A stretch of 64,000 nucleotides of DNA from Rotaria sp. Silwood1 (GCA_905250075.1 CAJNOP010000062.1:218656-282655); one strand, 5' to 3'. Positions 46,012 to 57,311 are shown, counted from the first letter of the stretch. Made by a program: numbers and translations. Notes: generated by a model from the sequence alone, not told the origin.

Positions 46012-48587
46012 ATGTCATATTTTGCTCTTGATCATTGGCCTATTGAATTGATATATACAATTTTTGAGTTTCTCTCCGATTGTGATATTGTTTTGTCATT
46101 TTTTAATACAAGTTCTCGTATGAATGACATTCTACAAAATTACAAAAATTATACATTTAAATTTACTTCAATTTCAAGAAAAAATTTTCATTTCATTTTG
46201 GATAATATCAATTTGAGTAATATTGTTTCTCTCACTCTTTCGGATGATCGTCATACTGGTGGTCAATTTGGTCTTTTTCTTTCATATTATTCTTCGTCTT
46301 TTCATTTATTTACTCGTCTTAGTTTGTTAAATCTTCATGATATCAAAATTAAAAAAGATCAATATGATCAAATGAAAATGTCTTTAAGACAATTCAAACA
46401 ACTTCGTTACTTACATCTTGATCATGTGGATATACGAGATATTGATGATCATTTATTATCAGCTATTGAACAGCTTGATAATCGTTGTTTATTAAAAATT
46501 GATGATTATGACGATATCGATTTTAGTCATCTTTCGAAATCTATTCAATATTATCATGCACGTATGAGGGTGAGTATAGCATGATTATTTTCATGTGAAT
46601 AGTAATAAAAATTCATAGTTCGATGAACAATCTTTTGATGTACTATGAGTTTAACATTCATTAAATGAAAGAAACTATCTATTTTCTATTGAGTCTTAAG
46701 CAAACATATTGAAATTTTATAAATAAAATTTTATCATCGACCTATGAATTTACAGTAGACTAATCATAAGTTAAGATTTCTATTAAGTAGAAAATAAAAG
46801 AAACTATGTTTCACACGTCATGGCCTCATCTTCGTACGATTATACTAAATGGATCATTTCGAGTATCTCTTCTTAACAATTTGATTTCTTTGGCACCTCA
46901 ACTGGTCTCACTCGATTGTCAATATGATTTTGATAATCACAATATATTCCCTAATTTTGGACTTATATCAAACCTAGAAAGACTCTCATTTAGTTCCGAA
47001 AGTAATACACCCCGAAATCTATTATTATAATCTTCTCTGATAAATTTATTTTTGGAGTTGACATTCAATATTTGCACACAACGTATTGGTTTACATAAAT
47101 TGACTAGATTGAAAGATCTTCAAATCAGGGGTAGTTACGTTCCCGACGGTAATAATATTCTTGTTGACGGTTAACAATGGGAAACGTTTCTATCAAATGC
47201 ATTACCTCAATTATCTAAATTTAATTTTTGCTTCAATTTTATACAAAATTTTCCATTTGAAACTAATTGTTTGAACACTTTTCGTACGCCGCTCTGGCTT
47301 GAAGAGAAGAAATAGTTTGTTTTTGTTCGAGTCACTAAAATAGGCAGGCTTGGTTCAGAAGAATGTCATTATGAAGAAAAAATCTTTACTATACCTCGTT
47401 TCGCCCACAATTTTTGGTTTGACGATAATATTTCTGATCTCATATCGATTTTATCGAACCATTTCATTTCAAAGAAACGTTCTCTCGAATGTTATTATTC
47501 AAAGGATAAAAAACTGTACCCTCGTTTAAGTTTCAAGAATTTTCCCTCATGCTATCTACCATATGAACATATTGACAACCTTACTGTTACATCTGAAAAA
47601 CCCTTCACCAATATTTTCTTTCCAGTTTTTCAATTTAATCATATTTTAAATGTAAATTCAGTCAAAAGAATACATGTTTTAATCGATTATGCAGAACTAC
47701 TTTACTTACTCGATTATCTACCAAATGTGTCTACAGTTTCTTTGGATCATTGGCAATCGGATAATGAATTAGCAAATATTGAACATGGAAATTCACGAAT
47801 ACGTTCACTTGAGGTAAGATTAAGTAAACAGATTGAATTTGAAGAATGATTTCAGTATATCTATTTTCAAAGACTATAAATATCTATGAAAATATCAGAG
47901 TAATTGAAATATCATTTATCATATGATTTGAATAATGCTTATCAAATTTTAAAGGTTTTCTCTGTTTTCTATGTGAGACAACGATAAAACTATAGATATC
48001 TGCACTACAGTATTTAGCTTAATTAACATTCCTACTAAGACTTACAACAAAGCTGTTCTTTTCGTGACATTATGTTATTAATTCATGCTTAATTTTCTTT
48101 CACTTTCCAGTTATCTTCCATAGACGACAGCAAATTGATCTCAGCAGTTATTCCCAAACGACTATTTTCTCATCTATTTCCGTCTATTGAAAATCTAAAG
48201 CTTGAATTTCTCATGATGTCATCCTCACCACACATACACAATGGCTATCAATCACTTTATGAACTTGATAAATCGTTTCTACCTTGGCACAATTTGTCAA
48301 GTCTTCAAGTCGATTCTAGAATACTGGGAAATATTGTACATGCAGGAAAAACAGTACGAGACGGATGGAAAGAGAAATTTCTCAAAGAAGCTTTACCAAA
48401 GCAATCTCAACGAAATTTTACATTCGCAACCTTATATGGGGATCTTTATATATGGTTTGGTGAAACAGAAACTAATGAGAATGATGAAAACAATAAAGAA
48501 AAACAAATCGAAGAAATAAATGACCTAATAAACGTGAAAGACGAAGACAAAAAAGAACAAGAGGTAAAAATATCGAAATTTCATTAA
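46012..48587 (+). pseudogene. F-box protein gene with three in-frame stops
   Basis: The first exon (46012 to about 46569, donor gtgagt) begins MSYFALDHWPIELIYTIFEFL, a standard F-box, and goes on into Leu-rich sequence. The second coding block, from about 46796, runs in one frame to about 47815 but meets TAA at 47028, TAA at 47172 and TAG at 47313. The frame between and after the stops is clean (PRFAHNFWFDDNISDLIS, VKRIHVLIDYAELLYLLDYL, LPNVSTVSLDHW). An intron from the gtaag at about 47816 to the ttccag before 48112 leads to a last exon ending at 48587 with an acidic, Lys/Glu-rich tail. F-box proteins link substrates to SCF ubiquitin ligases, with the C-terminal repeats choosing the substrate. 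With the stops the product would be cut to the F-box and first repeats. Either a young pseudogene or an allele with errors; the many bdelloid F-box genes make loss of one copy plausible. Confidence 0.65.
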
Positions 48588-50169
48588 TGTAATTAGTACA
48601 ATAATTTCATTCTTTTATTTATAAAGATAATAAAGATAAAGAAAAAGAAACGAAAAAAATCGATTAGCTATTTTCAACGTCACAAGTGTTTATTATCCTA
48701 AAAATTTTGTATCACTGAATTTTAAATAAAGAATGTTTCTAAATGTGAGTTCATATGCTGTTTAAAAATAACGACAAACATTTAATGGATCGAATTCTAC
48801 TAACTGAGATGAAAATGGTTGGTTTTTTTTTGTTTTTATTTAATAAATATCTATCAAAGATAAATTCATTACGATTGAAGCATGATTTTGATATTTAACA
48901 ATCTGATTCTGTGACTATTATTGAGATTTTTTTGATTTCAAATATAACAAATGAAAGTGCATAGTTGAAAATTCATGAAATCAAATTATCAACTAAAAGA
49001 TGTAAAATAAGTTTTGATCTCTTCAAGTTATATTCGTTTCTCATGATCGATCAATTGTCGTAATGGATTGAAATTCTTGATTATCTTGCGAAATATTTAA
49101 CATGTTATCGATATAGATTATTTAATTAATTTGCAATAGTCAAAACTCGAAATGAATTGATTTCATTGAATTAATATAAAAATAGAATCGTAATTTGATT
49201 CAGAAAAATCAGCAATGATCTTTTAATGCACTTAATCATTTTGAAAATCGTTTTGCTTTTCATATAAGGATGTGGATGTGAGTCTTTTCGAAATCAATAT
49301 CGACAGCTACAATCATACGCACACCTACACCAAGTCCGATTAACCAATATTTAATGGATGAAACGCAATAACTGATCTTCTTTGCTTTATTTTTGTTAAC
49401 AAAAATAGGCAAAATATTAAGCATTTTTTGTTTATTTAAACTAAAAAAAATTGAGCTTGCGTCGCTCATGTCATCCATTCATCGAAATTTAAATATATCG
49501 ACGTATTCAATTTGGAACAATATTGCTTATTTTATCAATTACAAGAAAGTATTAATGAGAAAAAGTTTTCCATACAAAAAATAATCAGTACAATTAAAAT
49601 AATTTGATAAAAAGTTGTTTTACAAAACTATTCACCTTTGACCATTATACAATTTCATAGAGGATAAAAAGATGAATCTTTAAAAAAAAAAGCATTATGA
49701 AAAAATTAATATGAAGAGAGATCCATTATTTCGGGAAGATTCATGACTTAACAAGATGAGCATAGTGTGAAAATTTTATGTGGTCTAGATGAAGGACAAG
49801 ATTCTTATCGCAGTAGATCTATATATCATGGGAAATATGATTGAATATTGAAATCATATAGAATCACTATACAGTGAACACGGCGATTGATGTCATTGAC
49901 CATCTGCATACTAATAAATTATTTTTCAATTTGATTGATATTCTATTTATAACTTTATTTCTAATCCTATATTTATATGTCGAAGAAAAATTTGACGTTG
50001 TCATTCATGAAAATAAAATAAATAACAGATATTTATTCAACTAGCTATGTATCGATTATATTTTAACTTCGATTAGTTAATATTTCGTAAGATTTTTCAA
50101 TCAATAAGTCAAAATATGTATAAAGTTCTTTTTATGTTTTCAACGAAAAAAATATTCATATTATTTATT
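48588..50169. other. Intergenic
   Basis: AT-rich spacer between the convergent F-box pseudogene and amine oxidase gene, with one telomere-like inverted repeat. No other feature seen. Confidence 0.35.
49268..49332. repeat. Telomere-like inverted repeat (copy 11, short)
   Basis: G-rich arm ggatgtggatgtgagtct, spacer of about 25 bp, C-rich arm acgcacacctacacca. The spacer starts with gagtctt, as in copies 1 and 6. Confidence 0.55.
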
Positions 50170-51648
50170 TCAATTTAATTTTTCATTAAGATAACGTTCA
50201 ACATGTCGAACAACTGTAAGTCCACTTTCAAGAGCTCCATCAATAAAGCCTCGCCAACCATTAGCTGTATCACTACTTGCAAAAAATAAAGGTGGTTCAT
50301 GTTCCTGTAATGTTAATAAATTCGATGTCACTTGTCCAGGTCGATACCATCCCCATGTTCCACCTGTAAAAGGATCACTACGCCAATCATGTCCAATAAT
50401 ATATTTGATTTTAATATCGGGTAATAATTTACTTAAAGCCAGTTTTACAGCATCAAAATCTCGAATATCTAATAAATCTTCCATACCAAATGCAATAATT
50501 GTTGTACCATCTTCATCATCTGTATATGCCATTGTTATTGGATTAGGATATGGTGCATAACCACTCCAATTTCCAATTGATTCTTCAAGTTTAACAGTAA
50601 ATTTACTACCACCACGACATTGTTGTTCACTAATAACACGTTGTTTTTCAAGTTTTAATGATGGTGAAAATTCTATATTGTGTAATGTATTCAATGGAAT
50701 AGTAATAATTACACTACGACCAGTAAATAATTGTCCATTTTGTGTACTAATTATAACATTATTATCATTGGTTCGATTAACAGAAACAATCGGAGTAGAA
50801 AGTAACAATTGAACATCATGACAATCATTTAACATAGCTTGTGCTAATGTACTTATTCCTTCAGTTAATTTATATCGACTAGTTTTATCAAATAATCGAC
50901 ATGTTTCATAATCTCCAAGTGCCCACCAACGAAGATGATCAATAAATCCACTTTCAGAAAGTTTACATTGTGAATTCATTGAAAGATATGCATCTAGTAG
51001 TTCATACATTTCTTTATTATTATCAAATATAGTTGAAATTTCATCTAATCGATCTTGCATGGACATTTTATCATAAATTTGAATAGCCTCATTGGCAGCA
51101 AAAGGTTCATATGGTAAAGGCATAACATTTCGTCCTTGAACTCCATCAATATCACTATATTTATTCATAGCTTCACATAATTGTGGTAATAAATCAGTCA
51201 TTGACGTAATTTTTAATCGAGAACCATTATCTAATAATAAACTAAGACGATCAGCTGTTACACCTTTAGTTTCTACAATTGAAAGACCATAACGTGTAAT
51301 TTCATTCCATATATGAGGTTGACTCCAATGTATCCATGTACCACCAATTTCATATTTTTGTTTTTCAACTTCAGTTGTAAATGTTCGACCACCTATTCGA
51401 TCTCGTGCTTCAATAATTAATACTTTTCGATTACGAAAGCTAAGTTCACGTGCAGCCATAAGACCAGTAAATCCAGCACCAATAATTATTACATCGAAAT
51501 TAGTATTCATTGTTACTAATGATGATGTAATAGCAGCAGTTGTTATAAGACCATTTTCAAGACCATTATTTCCATGATGAACAAAGCCATCTTGTGTACG
51601 GTTAGCAAGTTTATTCAATCTAGTCGTCATTAGTTTTTTTATATTCAA
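50170..51648 (-). CDS. Flavin-containing amine oxidase (monoamine-oxidase family)
   Basis: Single-exon gene, 492 residues. It oxidises primary or related amines with FAD, releasing aldehyde, ammonia and H2O2; the exact substrate is not readable. The Rossmann FAD site is perfect: DVIIIGAGFTGLMAAREL (52-69), then VLIIEARDRIGGRT (76-89). IGGTWIHWSQPH at about 101-112 is the second family block. The C-terminal FAD-contact block reads FFASSDTANGWRGFIDGALESG (about 455-476). The Cys that binds FAD covalently in mammalian MAO is not visible, the corresponding segment being GGTWGWYRPGQV. The first 50 residues are polar, with no signal peptide; the second ATG (codon 47) just before the FAD fold could be the true start. 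The protein looks closer to fungal/bacterial amine oxidases than to animal MAO, and the lack of introns fits a transferred gene. Confidence 0.85.
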   Translation of the reverse strand: MNIKKLMTTRLNKLANRTQDGFVHHGNNGLENGLITTAAITSSLVTMNTNFDVIIIGAGFTGLMAARELSFRNRKVLIIEARDRIGGRTFTTEVEKQKYEIGGTWIHWSQPHIWNEITRYGLSIVETKGVTADRLSLLLDNGSRLKITSMTDLLPQLCEAMNKYSDIDGVQGRNVMPLPYEPFAANEAIQIYDKMSMQDRLDEISTIFDNNKEMYELLDAYLSMNSQCKLSESGFIDHLRWWALGDYETCRLFDKTSRYKLTEGISTLAQAMLNDCHDVQLLLSTPIVSVNRTNDNNVIISTQNGQLFTGRSVIITIPLNTLHNIEFSPSLKLEKQRVISEQQCRGGSKFTVKLEESIGNWSGYAPYPNPITMAYTDDEDGTTIIAFGMEDLLDIRDFDAVKLALSKLLPDIKIKYIIGHDWRSDPFTGGTWGWYRPGQVTSNLLTLQEHEPPLFFASSDTANGWRGFIDGALESGLTVVRHVERYLNEKLN

Positions 51649-52019
51649 ACTAACGATGTATATACTTTACATATGTTGATAATGAGAAAGAAAGACGAAT
51701 ATTTTAAGTTCTTTTTCTTATCATTCGTAACTTTGGACCCATGTTACGTTTAGGTTATTTGTTATCTTAATATTGAAAAATATTTTATCATACATGTAAG
51801 CACATGCTTTTAAGTCATTTATTATAAATCATTCGATTACATGTAGATTTTGTTCTTTTTTTTTTACGCAATACTTTTCTATAGGTTATTGATAGGCGAT
51901 ATTTTTCAAATTTTGAAAGTGTATGTTTTTATTCGATCCGCTGAGGAAATGTTATGAATACCATTTGTTGATAATAATATTATTCTTGTTCTATTTATCT
52001 TATTATACAGAAACGAATG
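51649..52019. other. Intergenic upstream of the amine oxidase and the retrotransposon
   Basis: Shared upstream sequence of the minus-strand amine oxidase and the LINE insertion site. AT-rich; no site recognised. Confidence 0.3.
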
Positions 52020-52035
52020 ATTAGTTGCTTGCTCA
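52020..52035. repeat. Left target-site duplication of the LINE (16 bp)
   Basis: attagttgcttgctca, identical to 57296-57311 directly after the poly(A) tail. Confidence 0.88.
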
Positions 52036-52134
52036 TTCTCATTTTTTGCTTCGTGAAGTATAGTCACATTTTTCTTTTTTGTTATCGTTACATTCTTTGT
52101 GCATCTGCCTCTCTAAGTCGATACGAGAGTACTG

Positions 52135-53910
52135 ATGGCAGAGGCAATTAATATTGATCCTAATGAGGATCTTCAGTCTGGAAAGGAATATGAGACACTG
52201 GAACAAGGTTCTATATCAAATGTTCAAGTTGAACTTATATCAAGATTTTTATCGGAGTGTCCGCAAGCAGCTTTAAATGTACACAAGTACTTGCAGAAAA
52301 ATTATTCAAAGTCAAATCAGCAACAACAACAACTCATGCAACCAGTGAATTCAACACCGAAACGCGGTCATCCACTAGATGAAAGCGGAGGTTCGATCAG
52401 CAACGGAAGAGGTCTCCGTAAATATCCTCGAAGGGGTATTGACAATAATGCACATAAGCACTCACATAATGTACAACCAGAAATTAATTTACAAACACAG
52501 CAACCATCGTCTTCGATGTCGTCAGATGTAAGACAACATCAAGAGATAAATCAAGATAATACGAATCGTAAACGAATTTCTTTTAATCAACTGAAGCACG
52601 CGGTATCGTCAAATTTACCATGTTTCTTTATTGAATTCACCTCGGATGCGGATCGTAATAGTATTCCAACAGCTCTTCATGCAAGTGATCTTATACTGAA
52701 AGAACTGCAAACCAATGGTGTTTTAATCAATAGATTTACATTAGTAGGATGGGCAGGAAAAAAGCTAAAGTTAGGTGTTAATAATAAAGAAGATTACGCT
52801 ACTCTCGTCAGTTCGGATAAATGGCCAACAAAGATAAATGGAATTGATATTGTGGTCGTGAAACCAAAATATATACCAGATTCATTCACTCTCGTCGTCC
52901 GTTATGTACCTAGGGAATTAGATGAAAATTTTGTTTCAAATGAAATTCAGCGAACAATTGCTTCTGCAGATCGTATTAAACGTATTCATTATTCATACCA
53001 AAGAAGAACAGATGATTATCGATTCGAAGTGAAAGATTATCGTGAATATAATGCTGTGTTGCAACTGGGTCGAATTGCAATAGGTCATTCGTGGTTATCG
53101 ATCACCAAGTTTTATCCGGGAAATCGTTTAACGTACTGCACGAAATGTTGGCGTATTGGCCATTTAAGGAACAAATGCAGCTCAGAAAGCAAATGTCGTA
53201 TTTGTTATGAAAGTCTGAATGTCAATACTCCTCATATGTGTAAAAATGTACCGAAATGTGCTCAATGTGATGGAGATCATCATTCGTTGGATAGTCAATG
53301 TCAAGTTTTAAAAGAATATAAAGATCAATTAAAGGAAGATGTCGAAGATGCCATACAAAAAGGACTATTACAGCGATTCTCACCGCAAGAGAAAGCACCT
53401 ACATTTGAACGTCGAGAGCAAGACTTTCCACCATTAGCAGCAAGTGATAATCATTCCAATAAAAAATGGAATACTGCGCTACCACGTACAACTGTTGAGT
53501 CGAATGACTTACGAGCATCATATACTGATAAAACAATTGAATCCATCAATGATAATCTGACAAAACTAATCGATAGTAACAAACGGCTTGAAAATAAAGT
53601 TGATCTAGTATCATCAAGTATAAAAACCGTTACTCTTGATATTCAGCTACATCAAGCAGTCTTAGCAGATACTATCAATATTATGAAAGACTTCATGCAA
53701 TATGTTATACCAGCATCGTTAACTGCTAGCAAAGTTGAAAGATCATCGTTGGTACAAGTCACGAGCGAATACTACAAGCGCCTTCATGTCGCGTCCTCAA
53801 GATTAATAAATGGTTTCCAATTAAATCAGCAAGTTGAACTGTTTGTGCATAATACTAACATTGATCAACACTCTGCATCAGTTCACAAATCTTCACAGAA
53901 TGATAAGTAG
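52135..53910 (+). CDS. LINE ORF1: gag-like RNA-binding protein with CCHC zinc knuckles
   Basis: 591 residues. The N-terminal third is polar with a Gln run (about 62-66) and a basic segment (RGLRKYPRRG). Residues about 253-327 resemble an RRM-like fold (SFTLVVRYVPRELDENFV). Three zinc-knuckle-type motifs follow at about 334-388: CTKCWRIGHLRNKC (CX2CX4HX4C), CRICYESLN...HMC and CAQCDGDHHSLDSQC. A late helical region (about 460-530) may be a coiled coil. The protein coats the element's RNA to form the transposition particle. The stop overlaps the ORF2 start in ATGATAAGTAG, so ORF2 is probably made by termination-reinitiation. Confidence 0.88.
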   Translation: MAEAINIDPNEDLQSGKEYETLEQGSISNVQVELISRFLSECPQAALNVHKYLQKNYSKSNQQQQQLMQPVNSTPKRGHPLDESGGSISNGRGLRKYPRRGIDNNAHKHSHNVQPEINLQTQQPSSSMSSDVRQHQEINQDNTNRKRISFNQLKHAVSSNLPCFFIEFTSDADRNSIPTALHASDLILKELQTNGVLINRFTLVGWAGKKLKLGVNNKEDYATLVSSDKWPTKINGIDIVVVKPKYIPDSFTLVVRYVPRELDENFVSNEIQRTIASADRIKRIHYSYQRRTDDYRFEVKDYREYNAVLQLGRIAIGHSWLSITKFYPGNRLTYCTKCWRIGHLRNKCSSESKCRICYESLNVNTPHMCKNVPKCAQCDGDHHSLDSQCQVLKEYKDQLKEDVEDAIQKGLLQRFSPQEKAPTFERREQDFPPLAASDNHSNKKWNTALPRTTVESNDLRASYTDKTIESINDNLTKLIDSNKRLENKVDLVSSSIKTVTLDIQLHQAVLADTINIMKDFMQYVIPASLTASKVERSSLVQVTSEYYKRLHVASSRLINGFQLNQQVELFVHNTNIDQHSASVHKSSQNDK

Positions 53911-56884
53911 AACGTCAGATCTTAATGTACACGCTAAAGTTTTCTTTCCTGCTTCAGAGAATTATTCATTTAGTCCTATAGATGAAGCTATGCACCGGCT
54001 GAAAACTTGGAATTTTGCACCTAAAGATCAGAAATTAGTATTATCTCTTTTAGATGAATGGTACACGGGTAGAACCTTGAACACAGTCTTAGAACAATGG
54101 GGAAATGTTGGAATAGCTCCTTCACAAACTCAAAAAGAACATATTAAGATCCTATGTTATAATGTCGAAGGTTGGGGTACGCGTGCGCTTGAAGCTATTG
54201 ATTTAGTGTATCAAATTCAAGCTTCTATTGGTATATTTACTGAAGTTGGTGAGTTATGGAACATGAGCCGATTACCACATTTTAACACGTTCTATCAAAA
54301 GGGAACTAACAAGAATGGAGGAGTATGTATAGCAGTAGGGAAGCATCTGAAAGCGACGCGCATCGAGGTTAACATTCCGAACACAGTTGTCATTGATATA
54401 ACAGGTCTATCAGAGCCAGTACGTATCATTGGTATTTACTGGCCCACTAGTCAAGAGCGTGATCTTGATGATATCTTGCCTTATGTCGTAGAAGGTACCA
54501 TACTATCAGGTGACTTTAATGCAACAGTCAAGGAATGGAATAGTCCAATAACTGATAGAAGAGGTGCGCACGTGAAAGAATGGATTGATGAAAATAATCT
54601 CAATTATATTCCATCAACGTCCAACTCATCTAAGCGCTCTCTACGTAATATAGATTTGTCGTTCTCTAATATGAGTACTATTTCAAGCGAAACAGTGTTT
54701 TTTGGCACTAGCGATCATTGGCCGATTGTGTTATCGTGTGAGAACATTTTTTTCGATATAAACAGTTTTTTTCCTCATACAAATTGGAAGGCATTTGAAG
54801 CAGTAATAACGCTATTACAAACATTCTGGATGAGAGAACAAAAGAAAAATAGTGCTGATGAGTGGTACAAGCAATATATTCGTTTCATCGCGGCTGTCAA
54901 AAATAGAGTGACTCATTGGAAAGAGAGAGATAAATATAAACCATCATTACCGAAGTATATCATCGAAAAATTAAAAGAAATACGAAAAGTGAGAAATAGA
55001 TATTATCATTTAAGACATAAGGGAGTTTTTAATAAGGAAGCGAGGGTGCTATTACGTACAATGACGAGAGAGACCAAAGTTGAAGTTGCTAAATACAAAA
55101 ATGCTCAATGGCAAAATTTTTTGGTTAACATTCAAACGTCTTACGATAAATCAGATAAAGCGTTTTGGACACACTTATCTCGCATTCACAAATCGCGTAC
55201 GCTGCCTTTTTATAAACTTTCGGATGGCTCTAAAATAATATCAACTCAACAAGAAATCACAAACGAACTATATCAGTATTACAGTGAACAGTTTAAAGCA
55301 TCTGCTCTGGATTGTTATAATGTACATGAAACTCAGTTAGACATTGAATATAAAGAGTTGCTAAATAAATTATTAGTATCAAAAGATAAAGTCGAAAAAA
55401 CTAGTGTTTGGGAAATCTCACGATTAATTAAAACGTTAAAGCCAAAGAAGTCAGCAGGTTTTGATTTGGTGTCAAACTTCATAATTAAAAAACTTCCTCC
55501 AAGTTACATCGAGTGCTTAGCAAATTGCTTTAATGTATGGTTAAACGAGTGTCGTTATCCCGATGACTGGAAAATTGCTAAAATTATAACCTTAAATAAG
55601 TTGAAATCGGGTATCCCAAAGTGTGAACAAACTCGTCCGATATCCTTGTTAGCTACACATTCTAAGCTGTTCGAAAAAGTGCTCTTACTAAGAATTAGAC
55701 ACTGGGCTGAAACAAATCGTTTAGTACCCGTAGAACAATCGGGGTTCCGTCCAAAATGTCTTCTACCTACTCGCGTTCTGTCAATATATCAGGAAGTCAA
55801 AAATAACATGGCAGCCAATATTCCGACACTAGCGCTTTATGTCGATTATCAAAAGGCTTATGATCGTGTATGGCATGCTGCTCTTCTGTGTAAACTAGAT
55901 AGACTGGGTATGCCTCTCAACTTATTGAAAATGATTGATAGTTGGTTAAAAGATAGAAGAGCTTACGTAGAATATGGTGAAATAACTTCGAAAATATTTA
56001 AGATACATATAGGACTTCCACAGGGCAGTAGTCTTAGTCCATACTTATTTATAGTGTTTCATTCAGATCTAACAAATTACCTGGGAGCTCATTCATGTCA
56101 TCTATTTTCAGATGATCTTTGTGTATTAATTAGTCCTCCCATTATGAGAAACTTAGACCCGATGATTGAATACTTAGAAAAAGAAGGTACACGAATTTGT
56201 AATCAGGTTCTTATATATTCAAAAAAGTGGAAACAACCGTTAAATGTTTCGAAAACTGTAGTACAACTTTTTCATACACAAGTAAAAAGACCGATAGTAA
56301 ATGTAACGATAGACGGAAACAAAATCGAATTAGTTAGAGAATTCAAATACCTAGGTTTTACCTGGACGGATAAACTATCGTTGAAACCAACAATCGAAAA
56401 AGCGATAGGAAATATTCAGAGATCGCTAGGAAAACTAAAATGGATGAAATCTGGTCGCGAAATGTCATGTAAAGCTCTCCGGCAATGTTTTTTCGCATTC
56501 ACGTTCCCTCATTTCGCTTGGCTGTTTCCACTTTTTCCAATCCTCTCAGAATCTCAACAAAATATATTGCAACAAAAATTCCGTGTGGGACTTCGGCTGG
56601 TGCATCGCTGCCCCTTCGTTTCTGCTCATAATCTTTTCAATATTACCTCAGAACAACCCTTAGAATTTTATGTTAAAAAATATATTCAACGAAGACTAAA
56701 GACCATTTACACAACTGATCTTGGTTCTTCATTGTTCTATGAAGATATTTTTGGGTGGGATAACTTTTATAAAAGAAAAAACGATCATCTTGGGCATTTT
56801 TTTTGTTTACGTCGTGTTCGACAATTGAAAGATCGACACGAGTCTTCTCTTTTAAAATGGTTGTCCTTTGTTGATGTGAATTAA
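53900..56884 (+). CDS. LINE ORF2: endonuclease and reverse transcriptase
   Basis: 994 residues from the ATG at 53900, which overlaps the ORF1 stop; the frame is open further upstream (ATG 53834), but the overlap start fits LINE practice. The endonuclease spans about 82-305, with CYNVEGWG, the Glu of IFTEVGE, LSGDFNA, NIDLSF and the SDHWPI end (catalytic His/Asp). The reverse transcriptase spans about 500-790: KKSAGFDLVSN, WKIAKIITLNK, RPISLLAT, EQSGFRP, ALYVDYQKAYDRVWH with the first catalytic Asp, GLPQGSSLSP, then the DD pair in LFSDDLCVL (FSDD where FADD is common) and FKYLGFTW. The C-terminal region (about 830-994) is basic, without RNase H or an obvious CCHC. It nicks the target and copies the RNA in place. 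No disabling mutation seen. Confidence 0.92.
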   Translation: MISRTSDLNVHAKVFFPASENYSFSPIDEAMHRLKTWNFAPKDQKLVLSLLDEWYTGRTLNTVLEQWGNVGIAPSQTQKEHIKILCYNVEGWGTRALEAIDLVYQIQASIGIFTEVGELWNMSRLPHFNTFYQKGTNKNGGVCIAVGKHLKATRIEVNIPNTVVIDITGLSEPVRIIGIYWPTSQERDLDDILPYVVEGTILSGDFNATVKEWNSPITDRRGAHVKEWIDENNLNYIPSTSNSSKRSLRNIDLSFSNMSTISSETVFFGTSDHWPIVLSCENIFFDINSFFPHTNWKAFEAVITLLQTFWMREQKKNSADEWYKQYIRFIAAVKNRVTHWKERDKYKPSLPKYIIEKLKEIRKVRNRYYHLRHKGVFNKEARVLLRTMTRETKVEVAKYKNAQWQNFLVNIQTSYDKSDKAFWTHLSRIHKSRTLPFYKLSDGSKIISTQQEITNELYQYYSEQFKASALDCYNVHETQLDIEYKELLNKLLVSKDKVEKTSVWEISRLIKTLKPKKSAGFDLVSNFIIKKLPPSYIECLANCFNVWLNECRYPDDWKIAKIITLNKLKSGIPKCEQTRPISLLATHSKLFEKVLLLRIRHWAETNRLVPVEQSGFRPKCLLPTRVLSIYQEVKNNMAANIPTLALYVDYQKAYDRVWHAALLCKLDRLGMPLNLLKMIDSWLKDRRAYVEYGEITSKIFKIHIGLPQGSSLSPYLFIVFHSDLTNYLGAHSCHLFSDDLCVLISPPIMRNLDPMIEYLEKEGTRICNQVLIYSKKWKQPLNVSKTVVQLFHTQVKRPIVNVTIDGNKIELVREFKYLGFTWTDKLSLKPTIEKAIGNIQRSLGKLKWMKSGREMSCKALRQCFFAFTFPHFAWLFPLFPILSESQQNILQQKFRVGLRLVHRCPFVSAHNLFNITSEQPLEFYVKKYIQRRLKTIYTTDLGSSLFYEDIFGWDNFYKRKNDHLGHFFCLRRVRQLKDRHESSLLKWLSFVDVN

Positions 56885-57295
56885 TGTCACAGAAAGACGC
56901 TTAAATGTAATGCTTATGCAATTTTCTTTTTTCGTTCTTGCTCTCTTTCTTATTACTTTTTATCTCGCGTTCGTTTCTCTTGGTTTGTTTTTCGTCTTCC
57001 TTCGAGTTGCTCGCTCTACTCACGTATCTCCGCTGCTACTCATCATCAGTACTTCTCTCACTATCTTCTTCTTCTCTTTCTTTTACTCTTGGGTTATTTT
57101 TTTTTTCTTTTTCATTTATTTACTCTCTATATATCCCCATGTGCAGAAGTTGGTACTCAGTATAGCATATTGTTGGCACAATTGTAACGCTTTGCTTTAA
57201 TGATACACCATTTCGCTTATACATCTATAATTCTCTCTTTTATTATGTAAGCACTTCCGAGTGTTACAGACACGAGCATAATAAAAAAAAAAAAA

Positions 57296-57311
57296 ATTAG
57301 TTGCTTGCTCA
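57296..57311. repeat. Right target-site duplication of the LINE (16 bp)
   Basis: Exact copy of 52020-52035. Its leading A merges with the poly(A) tail, so the boundary is uncertain by one base. Confidence 0.88.

Larger units (their letters stand above)
52036..57295 (+). mobile_element. Full-length non-LTR retrotransposon (LINE, Jockey-like layout)
   Basis: A 5.26-kb element with a 99-bp 5' leader, ORF1, ORF2, a 411-bp pyrimidine-rich 3' UTR and a tail with AATAAA running into about 14 A. It is bordered by a perfect 16-bp target-site duplication. Both ORFs are fully open and the duplication is unmutated, so the insertion is young and may be an active copy. The layout (gag-like zinc-knuckle ORF1; ORF2 with apurinic-type endonuclease and reverse transcriptase, no RNase H) fits the Jockey/CR1 group. 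It moves by target-primed reverse transcription. Confidence 0.92.

Noticed and set aside
53834-53899. Upstream ATG for LINE ORF2
   Set aside because: It would overlap ORF1 by 77 bp with no conserved sequence; the ATGATAAGTAG overlap is a better start.
56910-57200. Hydrophobic ORFs after the LINE ORF2
   Set aside because: They come from the pyrimidine-rich 3' UTR, which codes for Leu/Phe/Ser in any frame.
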